Part shown: piece after piece, positions 16,921-24,742 of the stretch | How positions within the stretch are numbered: position 1 is the stretch's first letter | Layout of the letters: each line of letters starts with the position of its first letter | From: Flagellimonas amphidinii | GTDB taxonomy: Bacteria; Bacteroidota; Bacteroidia; Flavobacteriales; Flavobacteriaceae | Direction: 5' to 3' | DNA: 64,000 nt | Assembly: GCF_013090115.1 (NCBI RefSeq) | Contig: NZ_JABFNN010000027.1 | Location: 306,409 to 370,408, forward strand | Position numbers and translations under genes: made by a program | Notes under the pieces: generated by a model | What the model saw: only the letters and a program-made list of their open reading frames with translations | Told to the model about the DNA's origin: nothing | Database searches by the model: none

Positions 16921-19125
16921 ATGCGACAGGTAAAACAAAATAAAGGCCATCGCATTAAAACTTTATGCACAACATTCGCCCTTTCAGGGCTGGGACTGGG
17001 TCTGTACGCCCAGGAAAAACCAAAGGATTCTTTGGAGAGAAAAGAAATTGTACTGGATGAGGTACTTGTCCAGGCCATTAGGGTTACCAAGGAGTTTCCC
17101 ATTACCTTTTCCAATTTAAGCAAAGAGGAGATTGCTCCTCGTAACTTAGGGCAAGACATCCCAATTTTAATGAACTTTTTACCGGCCGTGGTAACTACTT
17201 CAGATGCAGGCGCAGGTGTGGGCTACACGGGTATTCGAGTGCGAGGTAGTGATGCCACCCGGGTAAATGTTACCATTAATGGTGTTCCCTACAACGATGC
17301 GGAATCGCAGGGGACTTTTTGGGTCAATATGCCCGATTTTGCTTCTTCCACTCAAAGTTTGCAATTGCAACGTGGTGTTGGTACATCTACTAATGGAGCG
17401 GGAGCTTTTGGAGCTAGCTTGAATTTGTTGACAGATGCTTTTTCCGAAGAAGCCTACGGAAGAATTTCTTCTTCTTACGGAAGCTTCAATACGCTTAGAA
17501 ACAATGTAAAATTCAGTACAGGAATTCTTAATGAACATTTTGAGCTGTCCGGAAGACTTTCAAGAATTACTTCGGATGGATATATTGATCGAGCCAGTTC
17601 AGAATTAGATGCCTACTTTTTACAAGGAGTGTACAAAAGTGATAAAACATTATTGAAAGCCTTGCTTTTTGGCGGTCATGAAATTACCTATCAATCTTGG
17701 AATGGTATAGATGCAGAAACACTTCGAAGCAATAGAACATTCAATTCTGCTGGGATGTATACTGACGAAAATGGGAATACCCAATTTTATGATAGGGAAG
17801 AGGACAACTACAAACAAGACCATGCACAATTACATTGGAATCAAACCATAAATGCTGAATGGAGCACCAATTTTGCGCTGCACTATACCCGTGGGAGGGG
17901 CTATTTTGAACAATTTCGTGAGGATGATGACTTTGCAACCTATGGTTTTGAACCCATAACAGTTGATGGTGAGGAAGTAAACACAACCGATGTGATCAGA
18001 AGAAGATGGTTGGACAATGATTTCTATGGAACCGTTTTTTCGGCAACTTACGACAATGGAAGCCTAACATTGATACCTGGTGGAGGATACAATGTATATA
18101 AAGGAGATCATTTTGGTGAAGTCATCTGGGCACGTTTTGCTTCAAACAGTACTATTCGTGACCGTTATTATGACGACAATTCCACTAAAACTGATTTTAA
18201 CCTTTACCTAAAGGCCAACTATAAGTTGGACAATCAATGGTCTGTATTTGGCGACGTACAATATCGAGGAGTTGGATATGAGGCGAATGGCGAGGATACA
18301 GGTTTGGTGGACGATACCTTTAACTTTTTCAATCCTAAGGCGGGGCTTACGTTCGACTTGAATAAAAACAACAATTTTTATTTTTCCTATGCCCGGGCCA
18401 ATAGAGAACCCAATAGGAATGATTATGAAAATGGTAATCCTAGACCCGAACGTCTCAACGATTTTGAATTGGGATGGCGCTATGTTTCTTCCGGTTTTCA
18501 AATCAATACCAATGTCTACTACATGCGTTACAAGGACCAATTGGTGCTGACCGGTGAACTGAACGATGTGGGGGCTCCACTTAGAGCCAATGTTGGCGAT
18601 AGTTACCGTTTAGGGCTGGAAGTTGATGCAAACCTTAAATTGGGAAATAAGTTTGCGCTAAGGCCAAATATTGCGTTAAGCGATAATAAAAACATCGATT
18701 TTTTCTTTCAAAGAGATGGAGTGCTTCAAAACCTAGGTAACACAAACATTGCTTATTCACCAAAAGTGGTAGCAGGTAATATCCTTGCTTTTCAGCCTAA
18801 TGAAAAACTACAGGTGTCCCTGCTTTCAAAATTTGTGGGCAAACAATATATGGGGAATATAGATGCCGAGGCTTCAGTTTTGGATAGTTACTCCCAAACT
18901 GATTTTAATGTACAATACGTGATTGAAACCAATGCCTTTGTAAAAAGTATTGTACTTACAGGTTTGGTGAACAACATTTTTGATGAGGATATAGTCTCCA
19001 ATGGATATTTCTTCACTTATGATGATGATTTCTCAAATCCAGGTACCATAACCACAATTGAAGGAGCTGGATTCTATCCCCAGGCGGGAATAAACTTTTT
19101 GGTGGGAGCGACCTTAAATTTCTAG
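16921..19125 (+). CDS. TonB-dependent receptor, predicted thiamine (TPP-regulated)
   Basis: 734 residues from ATG 16921; in-frame ATGs at 16753, 16837 and 16867 would give an oddly long leader, and 16753 lies inside the riboswitch. The N-terminus is basic, then hydrophobic, ending GLYAQ (signal peptide). The plug domain follows (LSKEEIAPRNLGQDIPILM, GYTGIRVRGSDATRVNVTINGVPYND), then the outer-membrane barrel ending LVGATLNF. There is no carboxypeptidase-like N-domain. The TPP riboswitch upstream makes thiamine or a thiamine phosphate the likely ligand, working with the permease at 13400-14035. The start choice is uncertain. Confidence 0.88.
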   Translation: MRQVKQNKGHRIKTLCTTFALSGLGLGLYAQEKPKDSLERKEIVLDEVLVQAIRVTKEFPITFSNLSKEEIAPRNLGQDIPILMNFLPAVVTTSDAGAGVGYTGIRVRGSDATRVNVTINGVPYNDAESQGTFWVNMPDFASSTQSLQLQRGVGTSTNGAGAFGASLNLLTDAFSEEAYGRISSSYGSFNTLRNNVKFSTGILNEHFELSGRLSRITSDGYIDRASSELDAYFLQGVYKSDKTLLKALLFGGHEITYQSWNGIDAETLRSNRTFNSAGMYTDENGNTQFYDREEDNYKQDHAQLHWNQTINAEWSTNFALHYTRGRGYFEQFREDDDFATYGFEPITVDGEEVNTTDVIRRRWLDNDFYGTVFSATYDNGSLTLIPGGGYNVYKGDHFGEVIWARFASNSTIRDRYYDDNSTKTDFNLYLKANYKLDNQWSVFGDVQYRGVGYEANGEDTGLVDDTFNFFNPKAGLTFDLNKNNNFYFSYARANREPNRNDYENGNPRPERLNDFELGWRYVSSGFQINTNVYYMRYKDQLVLTGELNDVGAPLRANVGDSYRLGLEVDANLKLGNKFALRPNIALSDNKNIDFFFQRDGVLQNLGNTNIAYSPKVVAGNILAFQPNEKLQVSLLSKFVGKQYMGNIDAEASVLDSYSQTDFNVQYVIETNAFVKSIVLTGLVNNIFDEDIVSNGYFFTYDDDFSNPGTITTIEGAGFYPQAGINFLVGATLNF

Positions 19126-19145
19126 TGTTTATCGCAACTATTGTT

Positions 19146-19183
19146 GGGGATTCTTTACTTTTAAAGTATGGAATCCCCTTTTT
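19146..19183 (+). terminator. Terminator after the thiamine receptor gene, overlapping next start
   Basis: GGGGATTC (19146-19153) pairs with GAATCCCC (19171-19178), with an inner ACTTTTAAAGT palindrome, followed by CTTTTTA. The ATG used for the next gene (19168) lies within this hairpin. Confidence 0.8.
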
Positions 19184-20166
19184 ATTTTAAGAGAAATGTT
19201 CCCATTAAATGGGGCGTTATCGGTTGTGGAAATGTTACCGAAAAAAAAAGTGTTCCAGCTTATCAAGGAATTGATGGCTTTGAGGTGGAGATGGTCATGG
19301 GCCGAAATGCTGAAAAAGTTCAGGACTATACCCAAAGACATCAAATTCCAAAGTGGACAACAGATGTAAAGGAACTTCTTGAAAACCCTGAAATTGATGC
19401 TATCTACATTGCCACTCCTCCAGATTCCCATAAGTTTTATGCCCTTGAGGTGGCTAAGGCTGGTAAGCCTTGTTGTATAGAAAAGCCAATGGCCTCAAGT
19501 TATGAAGAAAGCTTAGCGATTTATGAGTCTTTTGAAAGGAAAAATATTCCTTTATTTATTGCCTATTATAGAAGGTCATTACCTAGATTTCTCAAGGTAA
19601 AACAATGGTTGGATGAGAAACAGATTGGTGAAGTTCGGCACATTCATTGGCAAAAATCGAAACCGCCAAATGATTTGGATTTAAGCAGGGAATACAACTG
19701 GAGAACAGACAAAAAAATTGCTCCCGGCGGATATTTTGATGATCTGGCCAGTCATGGGTTGGATTTGTTCGCGTTTCTCTTGGGTGATATTAAGGAGGCA
19801 AACGGTTTTACTACTAATCAACAAAGATTATATTCTGCTTATGATGCTATTTCGGGAGCTTGGCTACATGAAAATGGCATTACCGGTGATGGTTTTTGGA
19901 ACTTTGGCACCCAGCATCGAGAGGATAAAGTTGAAATTTTAGGCTCCGATGGTAAAATTACGTTTACTGTTTTGGACGAAGGACCCGTTCAGTTGGAAAA
20001 TGCTTCAGGGCATCATATCCTTGATATTCCAAATCCGGAGCATATTCAAAAGTTTCATGCGGAAAATATCAAAAACCATCTTCAAGGAATAGCTGAACAC
20101 CCTTCCACAGGAAAATCTGGACTACAGGCCAATTGGGTAATGGACAAGATTTTGGGAAGGATTTAA
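19168..20166 (+). CDS. Gfo/Idh/MocA family NAD(P)-dependent oxidoreductase
   Basis: 332 residues. IKWGVIGCGNVTE near residue 14 is the Rossmann dinucleotide-binding glycine motif; AIYIATPPDSH and CCIEKPMASSYEE (the EKP motif, whose Lys is catalytic) follow near 75-110. The C-terminal alpha/beta domain contains DDLASHGLDLFAFLLG. The substrate is probably a sugar, inositol or polyol derivative, not defined by sequence. The only in-frame ATG close to the Rossmann start is 19168, which lies inside the terminator hairpin of the preceding gene. It faces an aldo/keto reductase gene with a 3-base gap. Confidence 0.9.
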   Translation: MESPFYFKRNVPIKWGVIGCGNVTEKKSVPAYQGIDGFEVEMVMGRNAEKVQDYTQRHQIPKWTTDVKELLENPEIDAIYIATPPDSHKFYALEVAKAGKPCCIEKPMASSYEESLAIYESFERKNIPLFIAYYRRSLPRFLKVKQWLDEKQIGEVRHIHWQKSKPPNDLDLSREYNWRTDKKIAPGGYFDDLASHGLDLFAFLLGDIKEANGFTTNQQRLYSAYDAISGAWLHENGITGDGFWNFGTQHREDKVEILGSDGKITFTVLDEGPVQLENASGHHILDIPNPEHIQKFHAENIKNHLQGIAEHPSTGKSGLQANWVMDKILGRI

Positions 20167-20169
20167 ATC

Positions 20170-21156
20170 CTACCAAAGTTGATGCACATGTTCCTTAATA
20201 TAATTTTTGTAAATAGAATCCACAGCTTTTTTCTGTTCCTCTGTCAAACTTGAAAGTGTAACTGCTTCAATATTGGAATGTAGTTGCTCCACTTTGGAAG
20301 CCCCAGGAATGATACAGCTTACCTCTGGGAAGTCTAAAATCCAACGAAGGGCTATGGGAGCCAAGTTAGTGTATGTTGGGAATGCATTTTTAAGTTCTTC
20401 CACAGCCTTTAGACCAACTTCGTAAGGAATACCAGAAAATGTCTCCCCTTTATCAAATGCAGCACCATCTCTATTAAAAAAACGGTGATCGTCTTTTTCA
20501 AAACTGGAATTTGAAGAAAACTTGCCGGTTAACAAGCCACTGGCCAAAGGGACTCTGACAATGACGCCAACATCCTTTTTTTGGGCTTGCTCAAAAAACA
20601 ATTCTAAAGGGCGTTGCCGAAACATATTGAAAATAATTTGAACTGTGGTCACATTGTCGAACTCCATTCCTTTGATGGCCTCTTCAATTTTTTCAACGCT
20701 TATACCCAGATTTTTAATTTTTCCTTCCTGTTTTAGCTGGTCAAAGAGGCTAAAAATTTCTGGTCGATAATAAACTTCAACGGGAGGGCAGTGCAGTTGT
20801 ATCAAATCCAAGCATTCCAATCCGGTGTTCGTTAAGCTGTCTTCCACATACTTTCGCAGTGCTTTAACAGTATAGCCTTCATTGATGTGCGGATTGATTT
20901 GCCGTCCGCATTTAGTAGCAATGAAGACTTCCTCACTTCTGGATTTTATCATTTTACCCACAGCAGCTTCACTGGCGCCTGCTTCATAAACATCAGCAGT
21001 ATCAATAAAATTAACGCCGGCATCAATAGCCTCGTTGATAATATTTTCTGCAAGGGAATCATCAAAACCGGAACCCCATTTGCCACCCACCTGCCATGTG
21101 CCCAACGAGATTTCGGAAATGTCCATTCCGGTCTTTCCAAGTCTTCTATAATTCAT
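20170..21156 (-). CDS. Aldo/keto reductase
   Basis: 328 residues forming a (beta/alpha)8 barrel. Catalytic tetrad regions are visible: FIDTADVYEAGASE (Asp and Tyr, near residues 52-57), FIATKCG (Lys near 82) and DLIQLHCPP (His near 122). The NADPH-binding end includes ALRWILDFPEVSCIIPGASKVEQL near 280. The sequence resembles the general stress/YdjG-like branch acting on aldehydes and sugars. It is 10 bases downstream of the Rieske-like lipoprotein gene and probably co-transcribed with it. The physiological substrate is unknown. Confidence 0.92.
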   Translation of the reverse strand: MNYRRLGKTGMDISEISLGTWQVGGKWGSGFDDSLAENIINEAIDAGVNFIDTADVYEAGASEAAVGKMIKSRSEEVFIATKCGRQINPHINEGYTVKALRKYVEDSLTNTGLECLDLIQLHCPPVEVYYRPEIFSLFDQLKQEGKIKNLGISVEKIEEAIKGMEFDNVTTVQIIFNMFRQRPLELFFEQAQKKDVGVIVRVPLASGLLTGKFSSNSSFEKDDHRFFNRDGAAFDKGETFSGIPYEVGLKAVEELKNAFPTYTNLAPIALRWILDFPEVSCIIPGASKVEQLHSNIEAVTLSSLTEEQKKAVDSIYKNYIKEHVHQLW

Positions 21157-21166
21157 TGATTGGTTT

Positions 21167-21610
21167 TTAGTTTGATATGATTACAACATCCCCACTTTGG
21201 GTAGCACTGTAAAAAAGGAGGTCATAATAACGTTCTCCGTCATCTGGCCTATCCAATTGTTGCCCCGTAAAAAGGCTATAGGTATACCCTTCACAACCAC
21301 AAACTACGGTTTGGCCCTCAATGGTCATTGTGGAGCAACTATTTGGCGTATGGTTAGGGCAGCTGGCTTCAAAAGCAACAAATTGAGTGCCGCTCAAACC
21401 TGCTCTCATTACAAAAGCTCCACGTGTTCCAACGCCATCATTGCCCACATATACAGGGTTTCCTATGGTGTTGAGACCATTATAGAGAGGTAGATTAAGG
21501 TTTAAATCGAATCGGAAACTGACTTCTTGGAGATAAGGATTTCGATTGGTACTGTCTGAATTACAAGAAATTAGAAATGCTAGTAGGATAAAGCCCCATA
21601 CGTGCCTCAT
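21167..21610 (-). CDS. Small lipoprotein with a degenerate Rieske-like fold
   Basis: 147 residues. MRHVWGFILLAFLISC is a lipoprotein signal (Cys at 16). The middle resembles a Rieske [2Fe-2S] domain: C84-PNH87, then VVCGCEGYTYSLFTGQ at 102-117. A true Rieske centre needs two Cys and two His in C-x-H...C-x2-H; here the second half is C104-G-C106-E-G-Y, so the second His is missing and cluster binding is doubtful. It could be a cluster-free relative, or use the extra Cys residues (84, 92, 104, 106) in disulfides. It is probably co-transcribed with the aldo/keto reductase. Confidence 0.65.
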   Translation of the reverse strand: MRHVWGFILLAFLISCNSDSTNRNPYLQEVSFRFDLNLNLPLYNGLNTIGNPVYVGNDGVGTRGAFVMRAGLSGTQFVAFEASCPNHTPNSCSTMTIEGQTVVCGCEGYTYSLFTGQQLDRPDDGERYYDLLFYSATQSGDVVIISN

Positions 21611-21657
21611 AGTTTGGATTTCAATATGTTACTGAACAAAGTTGAACAAAAATTACC

Positions 21658-21720
21658 TATATTTGCGTTAAATCCTCGCTAAAAACTATGCTGGTCATAG
21701 TAGTCGTTGAGGATTTTTTG
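21658..21720 (+). promoter_or_regulatory. Promoter plus terminator-like leader hairpin upstream of greA
   Basis: TATATTTG at 21658-21665 is an exact -7 box. Almost at the expected start point begins a hairpin: AAATCCTC (21670-21677) pairs with GAGGATTT (21709-21716), with an inner ACTATG/CATAGT stem, ending in six Ts. A terminator this close to a start could be a very short RNA or an attenuator for greA, whose ATG is 77 bases further on. Confidence 0.55.
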
Positions 21721-21796
21721 TATTTGTAAAGAGAAAGGTCATTGGGAAAATAAATACATTTTCCGCAATGCTCTTTTGCATTAAAAAAATGACGAG

Positions 21797-22273
21797 ATGA
21801 GTAAAATATCATATTATACAGCGGAGGGATTAAAAAATTTACGCGAAGAACTCAATCAATTGAAGGACATAGAACGTCCAAAAGCGTCACAAGCCATTGC
21901 TGAAGCTAGAGATAAAGGAGATTTATCCGAAAATGCCGAATATGATGCCGCTAAAGAAGCTCAAGGTTTGTTGGAAATGAAAATTTCCAAACTTGAAGAA
22001 ACTTTGGCCAATGCTAGATTGATTGATGAATCTCAGCTGGATACTTCAAAAGTACTGGTGCTTTCAACGGTTAAATTAAAAAACCAGGCCAATGGTATGG
22101 AAATGAAATACACTTTGGTTGCAGAAAGTGAAGCCGATTTGAAGTCGGGCAAAATATCCGTGACCTCACCCATTGGTAAGGGTCTGTTGGGAAAATCTGT
22201 TGGTGAAGTAGCAGAAATTCAGGTGCCCAATGGAACCTTAAAGTTTGATGTTTTGGAAATTACCCGTGAGTAA
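21797..22273 (+). CDS. greA: Transcription elongation factor GreA
   Basis: 158 residues, standard length. It rescues backtracked RNA polymerase by stimulating cleavage of the transcript's 3' end. The N-terminal coiled coil carries the catalytic acidic tip in ARDKGDLSENAEYDAAKEAQG (Asp-Leu-Ser-Glu-Asn-Ala-Glu, near residues 41-50). The C-terminal domain ends with SPIGKGLLGKSVGEVAEIQVPNG. A possible attenuator lies upstream and a terminator directly downstream, so it is a single-gene unit. Confidence 0.97.
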   Translation: MSKISYYTAEGLKNLREELNQLKDIERPKASQAIAEARDKGDLSENAEYDAAKEAQGLLEMKISKLEETLANARLIDESQLDTSKVLVLSTVKLKNQANGMEMKYTLVAESEADLKSGKISVTSPIGKGLLGKSVGEVAEIQVPNGTLKFDVLEITRE

Positions 22274-22296
22274 GAGCTAGTAAAATCATTATATTT

Positions 22297-22323
22297 AATC
22301 CCGTCTTATGGCGGGATTTTTTA
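22297..22323 (+). terminator. Terminator after greA
   Basis: AATCCCG-TCTTATGG-CGGGATT followed by TTTTTATT. It lies between greA and the HIT gene, supporting ATG 22341 as the HIT start. Confidence 0.88.
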
Positions 22324-22340
22324 TTAAAACCAAACCAACT

Positions 22341-22733
22341 ATGCCCACTATTTTCACTAAAATCATCAATGGAGATATTCCTTGCTATAAAATAGCTGAG
22401 GACGAAGATAATTTTGCTTTTTTGGACATTAATCCAAATGCCAAGGGACATACACTTTGTGTTCCCAAAAAGGAAGTGGACAAACTATTGGATTTGGATG
22501 AGGAATCATACATGAAGCTTATGGCTTTTTCCAGAAAAGTTGGCAAGGCCATTGAAGCTGCTGTTCCTTGTGAGCGTGTGGGAATGTCTGTGATTGGACT
22601 TGAAGTTCCACACGTCCATGTACATTTAATTCCGCTACAATCAATGAAAAATGCCACGTTTCAATATAAGGAAAGTCTAACGGCTGAAGAATTTGAGAAA
22701 GTAGCAGAGCAAATTAGAGATCAAATCAAATAA
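22341..22733 (+). CDS. HIT family protein (HINT-like)
   Basis: 130 residues from ATG 22341; an in-frame ATG at 22308 lies in the upstream terminator. MPTIFTKIINGDIPCYKI and FLDINPNAKGHTLCVPKKE are the HINT-branch N-terminal motifs, and VPHVHVHLIP near residue 98 is the histidine triad, whose middle His attacks the alpha-phosphate of nucleotide phosphoramidates or dinucleotides. It is a cytoplasmic nucleotide hydrolase of broad role. Its 3' end overlaps the end of the convergent zinc-ribbon gene by 8 bases. Confidence 0.95.
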   Translation: MPTIFTKIINGDIPCYKIAEDEDNFAFLDINPNAKGHTLCVPKKEVDKLLDLDEESYMKLMAFSRKVGKAIEAAVPCERVGMSVIGLEVPHVHVHLIPLQSMKNATFQYKESLTAEEFEKVAEQIRDQIK

Positions 22734-23076
22734 GATTTTCCAAGTGTAGGTAGAAAACGGTCCCAATTACGCCTAAAATCAGTATTAAAAGACCAAAAAA
22801 CAATGTTGTAAACCGCACCGATGGTCTGTCTGGTCGTACCAATTTATTATAGTAATCAAATACTCTTTCAATATCTGTGGTCCAGTCAACTGGATATATA
22901 ATTGAATGGCATTTTTTACACTTTATTTCGTAGGTTACTTCTGGAGTGGTACGATGAAAAAAAGGATTGTAGGTATGTTTTTGGTAGAAGGTAAGCTCCA
23001 ACTCTTGATTAAAGCATTCAGGGCAGTTGTTGGTGATTTCAGCTTTTTTTATTGCAATTCGCTTTTCCTTTGTCAT
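22726..23076 (-). CDS. Zinc-ribbon, single-span membrane protein of unknown function
   Basis: 116 residues from ATG 23076 (an in-frame TTG at 23091 would overlap the kinase gene). The N-terminal half has a four-cysteine ribbon, CPEC and CKKC about 36 residues apart, likely binding zinc. A hydrophobic helix (FTTLFFGLLILILGVIGTVF) lies near the C-terminus, placing the ribbon on the cytoplasmic side. It starts 4 bases after the histidine kinase stop and is surely co-transcribed with it, so it may be an accessory to that kinase. No known function was recognised. Confidence 0.75.
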   Translation of the reverse strand: MTKEKRIAIKKAEITNNCPECFNQELELTFYQKHTYNPFFHRTTPEVTYEIKCKKCHSIIYPVDWTTDIERVFDYYNKLVRPDRPSVRFTTLFFGLLILILGVIGTVFYLHLENLI

Positions 23077-23080
23077 CAGT

Positions 23081-24232
23081 TCAAAGTTCAATTGATTTGA
23101 GGGAAATTTGCATAATAGTTCCTTCCTTGCCGGACGAAAGTACTTTAATTTTTCCTTTATGGTACTCTTCCACTATTCTTTTGACCAAGGAAAGTCCCAA
23201 TCCCCAGCCTCTTTTTTTCGAGGTTACTCCGGGATTAAATATATTTTGAAAATCACTTTTGGAGATACCGTGCCCTGTATCCGATACCAATATATGGACA
23301 TTTTGCCCTTTTCTCTCAATATGGATGCTAATATTTCCTTTACCTTTCATGGCATCGATGCCATTTTTAACTAAATTCTCGATACTCCAGTTATATAAAG
23401 GAGGATTCAAGAGTACAGGAAGTTCTTCAATCTCTGTGGTAAAGGAAAAATGAATCAATTTAGAGCTTCTGCGTTTTAGATATTGATATGCTTTTTTGGT
23501 TTCCTCCACAATATCATGTACTTGCAGTTCTGGAATAGAGCCAATTTTTGAAAACCGCTCCGTAATAGTCTGTAAACGGGTGATGTCCTTTGCAATTTCC
23601 TTGGTAATATCTGGATTGATGTTTTCTGATTTCAACAATTCGTTCCAACCTAGCAACGAGGTAAGTGGGGTTCCAATTTGATGAGCTGTTTCTTTGGCCA
23701 TGCCGGCCCAAAGTTTGTTTTGTTCCGATGCTTTATTGGTTTTAAAGAAGAAGAAGATTACCGCCCCAAATAAAAATATGATGAGCAGTAAAGCAAGGGG
23801 ATAATACTTGAGTTTGTTCAGAACTTCGGAATTGCCATAGTACAAAGTTTCCAAAAGCTCTCCCTCTTGAACAATTTCAATGGGTTCGTTCTCGCTTCGA
23901 AATTGTCGTATCTTTCTTTGGATGTATGCACTATCTAAAGCTTTTTCTTCGGTAATGTTGTGCGTTTTAATGGAACCTTCCTCATTTACCAGAATCATGG
24001 GAGTAGAAGTGTTGTTTCCCATGACCTTTAGGGTCAAATTTCCTAATTCTTGATCCACTGATGATTGTATGAGCTCCAACTGTGCAGTCGCCCATATTTC
24101 CATCTTTAATCGTTCCTCTTCTTTAAACTTTTTAAAAAAGCTATTGGTATTCCACAGAATGAGACTTACAATCACAAAGGCAGAGATCAATAAAGTGATG
24201 TAGGAAGCTTTCCTTTTGGGGCTGAAGTTCAT
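23081..24232 (-). CDS. Sensor histidine kinase (orphan)
   Basis: 383 residues from ATG 24232 (an upstream in-frame ATG at 24292 would add 20 residues before the natural MNFSPKRKAS start). Two membrane helices (about 11-27 and 144-163) flank a periplasmic sensor of about 115 residues. KETAHQIGTPLTSLLGW holds the phospho-acceptor His (residue 184); ENLVKNGIDAM, DTGHGI and GWGLGLSLVKRI are the N, G1 and G2 boxes. No response regulator gene is adjacent; the partner in the operon is the zinc-ribbon membrane protein. Confidence 0.92.
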   Translation of the reverse strand: MNFSPKRKASYITLLISAFVIVSLILWNTNSFFKKFKEEERLKMEIWATAQLELIQSSVDQELGNLTLKVMGNNTSTPMILVNEEGSIKTHNITEEKALDSAYIQRKIRQFRSENEPIEIVQEGELLETLYYGNSEVLNKLKYYPLALLLIIFLFGAVIFFFFKTNKASEQNKLWAGMAKETAHQIGTPLTSLLGWNELLKSENINPDITKEIAKDITRLQTITERFSKIGSIPELQVHDIVEETKKAYQYLKRRSSKLIHFSFTTEIEELPVLLNPPLYNWSIENLVKNGIDAMKGKGNISIHIERKGQNVHILVSDTGHGISKSDFQNIFNPGVTSKKRGWGLGLSLVKRIVEEYHKGKIKVLSSGKEGTIMQISLKSIEL

Positions 24233-24304
24233 GTTTTTGATGGAATTGTGAATAAAGATAGCGGAAAATGGAAAAATATGTTGATACTTCATATACGCAT
24301 CAGG

Positions 24305-24335
24305 TTTCCAATGGGCTTCATTTTATGTACATTTG
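24305..24335 (+). promoter_or_regulatory. Promoter for the DUF3127 gene
   Basis: TTTC at 24305-24308 and an exact -7 box TACATTTG at 24328-24335, with 19 bases between. The ATG follows at 24359. Confidence 0.55.
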
Positions 24336-24358
24336 AAATTTATTGAAAAGAAGTTTAC

Positions 24359-24736
24359 ATGGAAGTTCAGGGAAGAATAAAAATGATAGATGAAACCAAA
24401 ACCTATGGCAACAATGGTTTCAGAAAAAGAGAAGTGGTTGTTACTACGGAAGAGCAATATCCGCAGCATATTTTGGTTGAATTTGTTCAGGATAAATGTG
24501 ACCTGCTGAACAATTATAATGTAGGACAATCGGTGAAAATAAGCATCAATCTAAGAGGTAGGGAATGGGTAAACCCTCAAGGGGAGACCAAATATTTCAA
24601 TTCTATCCAAGGATGGCGCATTGAAAACTTGGAAGCGGGAAATAATGCAGAAAACATGCCGCCTGTACCTCCAATGGAAGCTTTTGAACCTGCTGATGAC
24701 CTTAATGAGGAAGACCACGACGACCTCCCATTCTAA
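24359..24736 (+). CDS. DUF3127 protein with SSB-like acidic C-terminal tip
   Basis: 125 residues. The first 90 residues fit a small OB-fold beta barrel (MEVQGRIKMIDETKTYGNNGFRKREVVVTT..., VKISINLRGREW, YFNSIQGWRIE). The rest is a disordered acidic tail with prolines ending in HDDLPF. That ending closely resembles the DDDIPF tip of single-stranded DNA-binding protein, which recruits replication and repair enzymes. DUF3127 is annotated in Bacteroidota without function; a single-stranded nucleic acid-binding role is inferred from fold and tail. The next gene (AtoE-type transporter) starts only 6 bases later, although the functions look unrelated. Confidence 0.82.
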   Translation: MEVQGRIKMIDETKTYGNNGFRKREVVVTTEEQYPQHILVEFVQDKCDLLNNYNVGQSVKISINLRGREWVNPQGETKYFNSIQGWRIENLEAGNNAENMPPVPPMEAFEPADDLNEEDHDDLPF

Positions 24737-24742
24737 ACTACT

